The translations under genes were made by a program, and so were the position numbers. From Lunularia cruciata (lineage: Eukaryota > Streptophyta > Marchantiopsida > Lunulariales > Lunulariaceae), in NCBI GenBank assembly GCA_948567375.1, contig OX419756.1, positions 2,237,001 to 2,301,000 of the forward strand: 64,000 bases of DNA. Direction: 5' to 3'. Of this stretch, positions 54,797-64,000 are shown one piece after another (the first letter of the stretch is position 1; each line of letters begins with the position of its first letter). The notes below the pieces were generated by a model. That model ran no database searches. It saw only the letters and a list, made by a program, of their open reading frames with translations, and had not been told where the DNA came from.

Positions 54797-55200
54797 CTCA
54801 CATAAGAAAACAATCTCTCCACCTAAAATCTATAAATTCTCATAACTTTCAATTTCCATCTCCAAAATTTTCAAACTAAATTCTCATGGAACTTAATCAT
54901 GAAAACCAAGAGATTGGAGATGAAACTCCATGACACATCACTCTCAATGTATAATGATCACTCTAAACCCTAAAAAAGCTAAGAATCCTCATAACTTTCT
55001 ACTCCATTCTCCATAGTCTTCAATCTAGGTGCCAATGGAACCAAAATTGAAAAAAAAAAAGAATCAACTATTCACTTGAATGCTACATGCTAGAGAGCCC
55101 TCAAAAATTATAGATATTGTCTCACATCTCTCCCTCTCCTCTCTTGTCTCCACACTCTCCTGCCGCTCCCCTCTCCACTCCACTTAAAAAAGCACTTCAG

Positions 55201-55830
55201 ATATAATTAAAACCTATAACTTGATCATAGACTCCACTTTCACAACTTGTAAATTCAAATCTCACTCATGGCAATCTAGTCTAAAAATCACACAGGTGGG
55301 GAGGTAGGAATTTAAGACATTGATTGTAGTACATGGAGTTTGCTCAAAATAAGTTATAAACATATTATAAATGAGTTATAGTTCTGGACTTGGGCTCCAA
55401 CAAGTTGTTGATATGTTGTTTATAATGTTTACAAAGATCTAAGACTAACAAATGGAGAAAAATTCAATGGTTTTTTTTGGTTGGTCAGGCCTAAGACGAC
55501 AGCCCAATAAAGACTATGAAGTTATTACAATCTACCATAGATAACTAGGACTCATTCAATCAGCTGCATCAAATAGTCTATGTTAGCTTAGATGGTAGTG
55601 AATGGTGAAACTACCATCAAAGCTTACATAAACTACTTAATACAACCTTGACTCTAACCCTTGTACATGTATTGACATTCCCTGGTCCACTACCATCTAT
55701 ATTGCTATCATACATAGACATTGTGTGGATAAAACCTAGCAACTTTGATTTATTGTCTTGGCATTCAATTATTTTCCATCTCCTTGTAATTAATTCCTAG
55801 TGATATTGCATTACAAAAGTTCAGCCTATC
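55201..55830. other. AT-rich sequence, possible LTR
   Basis: It ends ATTGCATTACA and is followed after a few bases by a tRNA-Met-like primer site, so part of it may be an LTR of a plus-strand element. I found no second copy in the window to prove it. Confidence 0.35.
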
Positions 55831-55833
55831 AAT

Positions 55834-55848
55834 TGGTATCATGGGCAT
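55834..55848 (+). promoter_or_regulatory. Candidate retrotransposon primer binding site
   Basis: ATTGGTATCATGGGC resembles the initiator Met tRNA primer site (TGGTATCAGAGC) for the first nine bases. It is preceded by a CA-ending sequence. Evidence is short, so this is tentative. Confidence 0.5.
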
Positions 55849-55849
55849 C

Positions 55850-57340
55850 ACTACTAATAGTGGTGCTTAAATGCTATATATTATTGAACAGTTAGAAAAC
55901 TTGGTAAAAGATCAATTCCTTTGCAGCACCTATGATCAATTTCATACTTACAACATATTTCATGTAATCAATTAGGCTCTAGAGGATGCATAAGAGTGTG
56001 TAAATGGCAACATCTATAAGGTTTACAACATGTTGAAGTGTGTTTGTCATTATAGTGCAATGCATTTGGAATTACATTGAATTCAAGTTTGCTTAGGTCA
56101 CACAAACATCCTTGATGTCCCTTGCCTTGATTTTGGTATGGATTCATGCTCATTATTTCCAACAATGAACTCTTGCTATAAGTTACTTGATATTTTTGGA
56201 GCTCAATGCAATATGGATGTATGATTTCCCAAATTGCATGATGGATGCTTAAGTTTGTCTCCTTGAAAATTCATAACCAATACAGCTTCATTAAAGTTCT
56301 AACTTAAAATATATTTCCAACCTATTATTTTGGCCCATTGCAACAATACTATCCCAAGAAGTTATGTTGGGTTTACAACATTTCAAACAAAAACTACAAC
56401 TACATTGAAGATGAATTATAAAGATTAATTGCCAAGCTATTTTCTCAAGTTTTCTCTAATTTAGATTTGAGTCAAGATAAGTTTCATATTATCCTAGACA
56501 ATGTGTTGCATATCCTTCTTGATGAAATTTCCATAAACAAAATCAAATCTTAAATTTAAAAGAATTGATGCATGAAGAAATATACTAATTTTTTGATGTG
56601 AAAAAAACTGCCCTAATCAACATGAAGATTAGGATGAAGTGTTTTGTTGCTGAAGATCATCAAGAAACTTGATCATTCTTGCAAGAATTATTCACAAATG
56701 TTTAGAGAGTTTTGGGTCTAGCCAATTTAAGTCCTTGCTCGTTTTGCCAAAGATGTATTTGCTTCTATGGCAGACCAATCCTTAAAATTCGTCTTTCTTG
56801 AATATTGGTTAGCTTTTCTACCCAACACCATCATCTCCAAGATGGCAAACCCACTTCTACAATCTTGGTATCAAACAATAGATGTCTTTACCAATAAGTA
56901 TTCATAAATTGAGCTATTATTGAGAGAGAGGCTAAATTATATCTGCTTTTTCATCTCTTGTCATCTCATCTTAGATTTTTTTTTTCTTCATATTTTCTTC
57001 CTTGATTATACATTCCATGCAAACCAAATTGAGAAAAATAGATAATTGGAAACCTACCCAGATCAATAAGGATACACTTGATGTTGTCTTGCAATTGATA
57101 TTTATGTACGACTCAGATTTCCCTTACTATTATCTAAGACACTAGGCCACATTTAGATAGTGAATGAAATAATTTTTTGCTATATCATATGTAATTGCAA
57201 TATCAAATAGGAATAATAGCAAAAAGACTCATGTGGATGACTATAATATCTCACATTGTAGCCAACCTTGGACATGAATGTAGCATCACAAAAACCTTAC
57301 TAAGTAATTATAGATGTAAGTGTTTGGAATAGGTAAAGAA
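55850..57340 (+). mobile_element. Possible internal region of a decayed LTR element
   Basis: Downstream of the primer-site candidate the plus strand shows gag-like wording (IIEQLENLVKDQF) but many stops and no pol motif was found. It could be a non-autonomous element. Confidence 0.35.
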
Positions 57341-57349
57341 AACACTAGA

Positions 57350-57605
57350 GTAGTTTGCAGAATGGTTTTGCCAGCTTGTTGAGGGGCCATCATAATTAAA
57401 ATAGGCCACTCAATATTGTTAAAAATAGAGTAAGATGCAATCAATTATCTCTTATAATCTTATAGCAATGGATTTGTGCAATAAAGTAGTTTGTACAATC
57501 ATTTTTGAAAGCTCACTAGAGAGCAAACACAATTAAATCAAGACCACTCAAGATCATAAAAAATTGGAGTAAGATGTTATCAATCATCTCTTGTAATCTT
57601 ACATT
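57350..57605. repeat. Degenerate tandem repeat, two ~118-bp units
   Basis: Units at about 57350-57468 and 57487-57605 share GTAGTTTG, AATTAAA, CCACTCAA.AT, GAGTAAGATG and CAAT.ATCTCTT.TAATCTTA in the same order, offset by about 137 bp. Confidence 0.75.
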
Positions 57606-59300
57606 GCTAGGTTGTTATAGTATTCTTTTGTCCAACAAGTACAATATTTGCACTTGTAATAAGGCATCTACAATCCAATCCAATGTGTATGTTTGTACTT
57701 CAACAAGGTTATCTATCCACTTAAGTAATATGACCTATATTACTTGATTTAAACCACAACTAATTGGCTAATTTGGTACCTAGTCAGCTCTAGTGTTTAA
57801 TTAGCCAACTAGCCAACTAGCCTTTAGCCAAGCCATCTTCAAGTCCAAGTTAGCACTCTTCCTCAATAAAATGGGAAAGATATTCAACAATTCTTGATCA
57901 TGAAGCATCCTATTAGATTGGTTATATAGTCACCTTTAGTTAAAAAATTAGAGTAAACCTTTTGATCTTGTTTTAAATGTAAATAACATAATCTAGTACT
58001 TGTTAATATTGCAGTAGCTTGAGTGTGTTGCAATTTTTATGAAGGGAGTTCCAACCTTCTTTTAAAAGAATTAACTCTCAAACCAAAGCTTACACTCTCT
58101 TTCTTGTTTTTTTATGCCTTCTTGTGAGTTTAAGTAAAAATCTTCAAATAATAATTTCATCCTCCTTCCTTGAGCTCAAGGATAATAAAGACATGTAGTC
58201 TTAATTATTATTTGAATAGATTATCTATCTTTTCTTTTAACTCCTTTAGCGTGAGAATGATACTTTTTACTTTGAACTTTGTTTAATATCTAAAAAATAA
58301 TTAACTTTATATCACAAATGTTATATCTTTCACAAATATTGATTTTTTTATTTTATATTCTTAATATAAGATACAAAAATAATTGATAGATTCTCAAAGA
58401 AGTGTTAGAACTTCCAATTCTTTACTATTGTATGTTTAACCTCTTGGGCAAGAACTACTCCTAGAAGAAGGTAGTGATACCACTAAAACACACTAAAAAA
58501 TAGAAAAAAACAAGAAATCACATTCACTAAGGATAAGTTCAAACTATCACCTAGAAAAGTTGATTCAGTCAACTACAAAGAGGCTAATTCACCATCAAGA
58601 CTCCTTCTCCAAAGACCATGTACTACACTTCCCAAAAGGCATGGCTTTGGCTAAAGGCTAATGATTCTTTGTCTTCACTCTTGTGTGTACTATCAATATT
58701 GCAGCCCACTTAAGACCTGTCAAAGCATTGCTTCTTTAAAACTACCAAGCATAATACACCCTAGCCACAAGTACTAGTGATCACACACACTTAGTCAATT
58801 GGGTTCCTACTATAAAGTTTCCTCTCAATTACTTAATAAAGACAAGAAACCAGTACTTGGAATTAATCAAAGCAACAAAAAGCTTTTCACCCTTTTTCTT
58901 TATTTTCTTCAACAGACTAAATCAATATTTACACTTGATCAAGGTCTAAAATATACTTGTCAGTCAAAACTGAAAAAATCTGATGGTGGAAGTAAGCCAA
59001 TGATCTAGCAAGATTGCACTTGCATGCATCTAAACTATACAATTAAATCCTAATTATCTTGTCTTAATTCATCTTGGTTTCCTATACACTACTTATGCAC
59101 ATCCCGCATGTACTAGAATATGCTAGTTCTTCCCCAAAGAAATCTCCTACTTTGTAATATTTGGACTTGCTCCTCTAAAGAAATGTCCACCACTAGTGGA
59201 TTTATCCTTACCCTCTTTGTAGGTTTCTAAGATATTGTTGATGTTGATTCCTTCTTCTTGATGGTGGCAATCCCCATCCCATCCACCTTTACAACTTTCT
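57606..59300. other. Unassigned AT-rich sequence
   Basis: No gene is supported. A short tandem of TAGCCAAC occurs at about 57810-57835. One 69-codon frame at 58799-59008 has no motif. Confidence 0.4.
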
Positions 59301-59340
59301 TGATTCATGAAAACTCCTCATTCATAGCTCAATATCTCCT

Positions 59341-62300
59341 TTAATTGCTCTTTGTTGGGGTTGAGATATGAAGTAAGTTCTCCAAGTGGAAGTGGTTCTT
59401 CCTCTCTGCCTCACTCAATAGATGAGTTCCATGTAGAAATTTATGTTGAAGGGGGTCAAGAAGATTGCTCCACCTTCTTCTTTGAACTCCTTGATCATGT
59501 CCCTTGGTTGCCAAAAAAAGAAATGTTTGCCCAATTAAGCACCTCTCCTTGGTACATATACTCAAAGAAAATAGCTTATTTAATAGTCAAGTAGGTGGTT
59601 GTCTTTGCCTTGAATAGTTTCATCATGGCTTCTACAACTACACTCTAGGTTGGATGTTTGTAACTAATGGCACTCCATCAATTACTAGTAGCTTTCTTCT
59701 CATTAAATGAGTTAGCTATCTATTATCAACCTCCTCACTTACATTCCCACATTTGGTTTCAAGGGTAGAGCCCCCAAAGATGGCTACATCAAACCAAAAC
59801 ACATTCTTCTAGTTTTCTTTGGTCCAGTCCAAACAATCTTATGGTGCTCCTATTTCTTCAAATTTTGTTTTTGTTGATCAAATCATGTTTAAGTGCTAGA
59901 GAAAGACCATGAAGAAATTGGTTACTAGGCAAATTCCCCCACAAGGAGGTGGCACAAAACTCAGGGATGATCAGAACTAAAAGTGATGTGAGATAATCTC
60001 AAGTGCTTACAAGACAATCAACGCTTGGAGTGATGTAGAATAATCCTAAGTGCTTGCAAACCCAAGTGCTTAGAGGTTGGAGTACCAAGCACTTGATTGG
60101 CACTTGTACTTAAGTGTCACCACAATTTGAATATACTACCAACTCAGCCAAGGGTTGTTATAGTAAAGATAATCGTTAGCATTTGGTGATCAATCAGCTT
60201 GGAACATGAGGAATGATCAACAAGGAAATATTTGCAAGTGGAAAACTAACACCTAGTCAAGGAGTGCATGCAAATGCCTTTGCATGTGCAAATAACAAGT
60301 AATCATCTACTCCTTAACTGCCAAGGAGCTGAAGAATGACCAAGGAATTGGACTATAACTTGTGGAGTTTGGCTAGAAATTGCACTTTTTGGAGAACCAT
60401 ATGCCTTTATAGCTAATCAAGTAGAATTGATGCTTAGTCAAGAATCAAGAGTCCACAACATTCTGACTTGATTAGCACTCAAAGTAGATCAAAACTCAGC
60501 CCTTGCCTTCTTCTTACTTGTCAAGAACTGTGGTTTTTTCACCCAAAACCTACAAAAGAAGATCCTAGAGGCTATCCTTAGGTCCCCTTATATGAACAAA
60601 TTGGCAATATATTGTAGGATTGCAGTGATTCAAAGCAAACATTTAGGGTTCTTGCTATGGAACTAGCAATTGAGTGACTTTGCCATTATACATCAGATGA
60701 GATGAAAGAGACAAAAGACACAAGGAGAAATGAGAGGAAACCTCCATTTGGGTGAAGGAGCATTGGCGATTGGTAATTTGGCTAGATGAAAAAGTTGCTA
60801 GAGTAATGATTCTTGACACCAAATTTGCATATAAGGATTTGACTGCCAAGATGAAGGCTAATTTCAATGACAAGAGGTCAAAGAACATGGATGAAGAGTA
60901 GCCAATTACAAAGACCCTATGAGGAGAGCTAAAGTAGAGATAGTGATGAAGGTCTTCAAACCTAATGAACTACCTACTTAACCATTAGCCAAAATGTGTT
61001 CTTTGATTATATGTATTCAAATTAGCCAATTGTTTGGATAGGCATGTTCAATTGACAGGCCAAGACCCTACATCAAGACTTTGAGGAAGATGTAAGTGTT
61101 GCATAGCTCACTTTGTTTTCAATTCACTTTTACATGGGAACCAATCTCCTAACCCAAGAGGAGAGGAAGAGATTCCCTACTCATTTCCAAGTTATAGGTT
61201 ATTTTGATGAACAACCTGAAGAATCATTCTCAATAGCCAAGTATAGAGGTACTAATGAAACATTTTCTAGATGGACTCTTTTTACTAATGGATGAAGAAC
61301 TGACCACACCAAAGACTACCAAGAGGAAGAAGATTACTCAAAAGAAGCAGCCTCTATATGCCAAGAAGCCAAAATCTGACATTGAGGTAGCAAATGTATC
61401 CTAATCCAAAGGAGAAGCTGAGGATATACAAGATGATGAAGACAAGGATAGGATGATCAAGGGTCCTTCACCTTGCAAGCATCAACATCCACCTCAAGTG
61501 ACATAGAAGAAGAAGAACAACAACAACAACAACAACAACAGAGGGACGATGCATAATTTATCCCAAACTTGCAAGACCAAAAAGTAGAGGAGTGCCTTGC
61601 AAGACCCAAAGAAGGCATGACAGAGATGGTTGTAGCATTAAAAAAATTCTAAATAGTCCCATTAGAGAAGAAGGAGCTCCAATCATGCACAAAGATCATG
61701 CCAAGTGCTTGAATGCCAAGGAACTTTGGCCCAAAGTTCTTGATGATGCCAAATTCCTACACTAAGAAGATGACAAAATTACAAAACATGCCAAGGAAGA
61801 AGACATCAACATTGAAGCCAACACTCCAAACCTTGCTCCAAGGGCAAAGACTAAAAATTAGAGAGGGATTGATAACCTCAATACCAATGCTAGTTCAAGA
61901 AGGCACACATTTTATCATACACTTAGTTGGAGTTGCACTGCAATCGATGGAGATTCTATTGCCCCAATACCAAACCAAATGTATAGACATTGTGGATTAC
62001 TCCTTACTTGTGCAAACCATGCGCAAGCAAGTCTACAATTGGAAGACCAGAGGGGATCTTATCAAGGAAGACAAAGCCAAGACAAGAGACTTGTACAAGT
62101 AAGAGGCGGAAAAAGTAAGTACTTTGATGCAAGAAAATGATGAACTCAAGAAGCATAGTACCACACTAGAGACCAATCATGATTGCCAAGGAGAACCAAA
62201 AGATACAAAGAGAGATGAGTGCATTTGACTTGAGCACTACTAGTGCCAAAGAGAATCCAAATATCTTTGGCCAATTCAAAGAGCTAGGGAGCAATTGGAA

Positions 62301-62500
62301 TGAGTTGAATGTGGGTCATGATAAAATCATCACCTAAGAAGTCCAAATGCAAGAGTATCAGAAGGAGATGCCACAACAATTAGATCACTTAACCAAAGAA
62401 TTGGAGAACAAATTGGCCAAGCAAATAAAGAGTTTTTGAATGCAAGAAGCATTGAAAGTAGAGTGGGATACTTGGACCCAATAGATGGAAAAAGACAAGC
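59341..62500 (+). pseudogene. Coding-like remnant of unknown origin, Lys/Glu-rich
   Basis: Plus-strand frames pass the reading between each other: YFDEQPEESFSIAKYRGTNE (61200-61260), then KRKKITQKKQPLYAKKPKSD (about 61310-61380), an acidic stretch EDIQDDEDKDRM, an Asn run from a CAA/AAC repeat, then 61713-62102 open for 129 codons, then coiled-coil-like QEYQKEMPQQLDHLTKELEN (about 62345). Composition suggests a former nuclear or coiled-coil protein, perhaps an accessory ORF of a transposon. No family recognised. It stops at the LTR of element F, which has the opposite orientation. Confidence 0.45.
61516..61540. repeat. (AAC)n microsatellite
   Basis: About eight AAC/CAA triplets, encoding an Asn run in the surrounding remnant frame. 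Confidence 0.9.
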
Positions 62501-62504
62501 AAAA

Positions 62505-62899
62505 AGTGATGTATCATGTAAAAGAACAAGACCAAGGAGAGAAATAGGAGAATGGAAACTCACATTGAGACACTTGAATGAGAGAAAATTCTGAATCCCT
62601 AGCATGAGCCTTGGCTTTGGTATTTATAGATAGCATACAAAGCCCTTGAGAAGCTTCTCAAGAAGCTTCCCCGAGCCACTTTCTTAGAGTGCAAGCCAAG
62701 TTAACTAGGAAGCTTCTCAAGAAGCTTCCTTCTAGAAGTCGCCTACTTGGCCTGCAACCTAAGCTAGTTAGAAGCTTCTAGAAGCTACCTGCTTGGGGCA
62801 CAAGTTAACTAGATGTTTCTAGAATATTCTAGGCTAATTTGGCTTATTCTTTACTTTGTTAGCCTTACTAACTACGTTGTTAAACTCCATATTGTTACA
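62505..62899 (-). mobile_element. 3' LTR of chromovirus F with heat-shock-element-like clusters
   Basis: On the minus strand it begins TGTAACAATATGG (62899) directly after the purine tract, and contains TATAAATACCAAAGCC near 62625 and a downstream region matching the solo LTR at 3.5 kb. U3 holds arrays of GAAnnTTC units at 62649-62670, 62709-62738, 62768-62787 and 62818-62832. The left end is not defined; similarity to the solo LTR continues to about 62505. Confidence 0.75.
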
Positions 62900-62954
62900 T
62901 ATTCCCCCATAGCTAGTTGGTGATGTCCTCGTCACCATTGAAGCTTCAAACTCT

Positions 62955-63115
62955 TGGATGGCCGTTTGTGCATTTTGGAGGTGAGAAAGAGGTTCCTATG
63001 TGGCATCATGAAGGGGATACCCTTTCCAAAGGACCTTGTACTCCGTATGTTGTTGACGTCCTTGTTGGATGTGGTGACGTGCAAGGATATGATCAACTTC
63101 ATACTCCTGATGATC
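62955..63115 (-). pseudogene. Chromodomain of element F
   Basis: HQEYEVDHILARHHIQQG then EYKVLWKGYPLHDAT*EPLS. The aromatic-cage/fold residues are kept but the Trp of TWEP is a TAG stop (TGG to TAG). Confidence 0.9.
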
Positions 63116-63180
63116 ATTGATAGGGATAGGGGGAGGAGGAGGTTGGACTCAAGAGGAAAAAGGAGAGGGGTTAGGAACAA

Positions 63181-64000
63181 AGGGTTTCAACTTGGAAACA
63201 TGAAAGATAGGATGGATGCACATATGAAAAGGGAAGGCAAGTCAATAAGCAAGAGGAGAGATCATTTGGGTGACATCAAAAGGTCCTATCCAATGAAGGG
63301 CAAGTTTACGAACTTGGGTATCAAGTGGAAGGGGTAGATTACTAGAATATAGCATAACTTTATCATCAACTTCAAAGGTGAGATCACAACAATGGTGATC
63401 CACATATTGTTTTTGACGATTTTGAGCAACAAGGAGGTGAGATTTGGCTTGTTGGAGAGATTTGGATATGGTGGTCAAGAAGGTTGAAGTATGAGGGGCC
63501 TGAGATGGGGGAGGAGCAAGAAGAGAATCTAGGACAAGCGGATCTTGGCCAAAATTGAGGAAGAAAGGAGAGAGTCCAGTGCTTGTCTATTTAGAATTGT
63601 TATATGCAAACTACTTAGTTGGAAGACATTCATCCCAATTGGTATGGTGAATGTTGACAAAGGCACGAAGCATATCTTCCAAGGTGTAATTTGCACATTT
63701 AGTTTGTCTATGAGTTTGAGGATGATAGGTTGTGGAAAAAGCAAGCTTGGTGCCAAGTATCTAGAAGAGAGCTTGCCAAAAATTTCCGATGAAGCAAGGA
63801 TCACGGTTGGAGATGAGCACACATGGCATCTCATGTTGTTTGAATACATTATCAAAGTAGAAATGCGCCAAGGTTGGAGCATCCACAATATCAATAGTTG
63901 GTGCCAAATGGATTTGCTTACTAAGCTTATTCACAAACACCACAATTGCTATGTGACCTTGTTGTGTCTTGGGCAATGAGGTGATGAGATCTAAGCTCAT
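63181..64000 (-). pseudogene. Integrase of element F
   Basis: MSLDLITSLPKTQQGHIAIV and VFVNKLSKQIHLAPT give the core start; MPCVLISNRDPCFIGNFWQ has the second block with the usual D of SDRDP changed to N. The C-terminal block at 63242-63478 reads QKQYVDHHCCDLTFEVDDKV and LALHWIGPFDVTQMISPLAY. IFHVSKLKPFVPNPSPF ends the domain. Confidence 0.9.

Larger units (their letters stand above)
51648..55200 (-). mobile_element. LINE with zinc finger, RT and restriction-like endonuclease (best copy)
   Basis: Minus strand from about 55.2 kb (5', GA-rich leader) to 51648 (3' hairpin tail). Coding order: C2H2 finger (54596-54658), unread linker, RT (about 52900-53500), RT thumb and linker (52442-52900), endonuclease-like part and C-terminus (51731-52330). 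No apurinic-endonuclease motif was seen. The copy is broken by a frameshift in the RT and several stops. It corresponds to the copies at 22.86-25.84 kb and 4.56-5.56 kb. The 5' end is estimated from where similarity to the left copy fades. Confidence 0.8.
62901..64000 (-). mobile_element. Ty3/gypsy chromovirus F, 3' part, runs off right edge
   Basis: Minus-strand order from the right edge: integrase core, C-terminal DNA-binding part, chromodomain, purine tract (C-run 62904-62908 on the plus strand), LTR. It is the least decayed gypsy pol in the window, with long frames and few stops, and the same family as A and E. Confidence 0.9.

Overview
The window reads as nuclear DNA of a land plant: spliced GT-AG genes, a plant leucine-rich-repeat receptor kinase, plant lipid-transfer-like secreted proteins and plant-type LTR retrotransposons. 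The lineage cannot be fixed from sequence alone. A non-flowering plant (bryophyte, lycophyte or fern) is my guess because of the unusual LINE family, but this is inference only.

Layout. (1) 1-25.8 kb is an AT-rich, heavily decayed transposon block: a minus-strand Ty1/copia element running off the left edge (1-2588, LTR from 2589), a solo LTR of a second family (~3.1-3.7 kb), a damaged 5' part of a LINE (~4.5-5.6 kb, minus), then a series of Ty3/gypsy chromoviruses (A minus 6.3-10.5 kb; B plus 10.84-15.08 kb; C plus 15.22-19.44 kb; D minus 19.77-22.47 kb; fragment E plus 22.47-22.86 kb) and a plus-strand LINE copy (22.86-25.84 kb). (2) 25.9-51.6 kb is a gene island with more balanced base composition. 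It holds one receptor-like kinase gene of 21 coding exons (30651-37681, +) and two paralogous two-exon genes for small secreted cysteine-rich proteins (40205-40754 and 45443-45949, both -), plus several short 3' tails of the same LINE. (3) 51.65-64 kb is transposon again: the best LINE copy (minus, ~51.65-55.2 kb), unassigned decayed sequence with one probable LTR-element primer site, a coding-like remnant of unknown origin (59.3-62.5 kb), and the 3' end of another chromovirus (F, minus) running off the right edge.

The most unusual item is the LINE. Reading across its breaks, it has an N-terminal C2H2 zinc finger, a reverse transcriptase and a C-terminal segment resembling the restriction-like endonuclease of R2/NeSL-type elements, instead of the apurinic endonuclease usual in plant L1 LINEs. 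Its 3' end carries a short hairpin found at six places in the window, and one 93-bp tail insertion has a perfect 14-bp target-site duplication. Two long copies face each other across the gene island.

Other points: the receptor kinase has two in-phase candidate last exons; the two secreted-protein genes share an identical cysteine spacing and a tiny last exon; the LTRs of the F family carry clustered heat-shock-element-like GAA/TTC motifs; a ~190-bp MITE sits inside one reverse transcriptase; and a pair of abutting perfect palindromes lies in the left LINE. Exon borders were assigned by hand from frame, phase and GT-AG signals.
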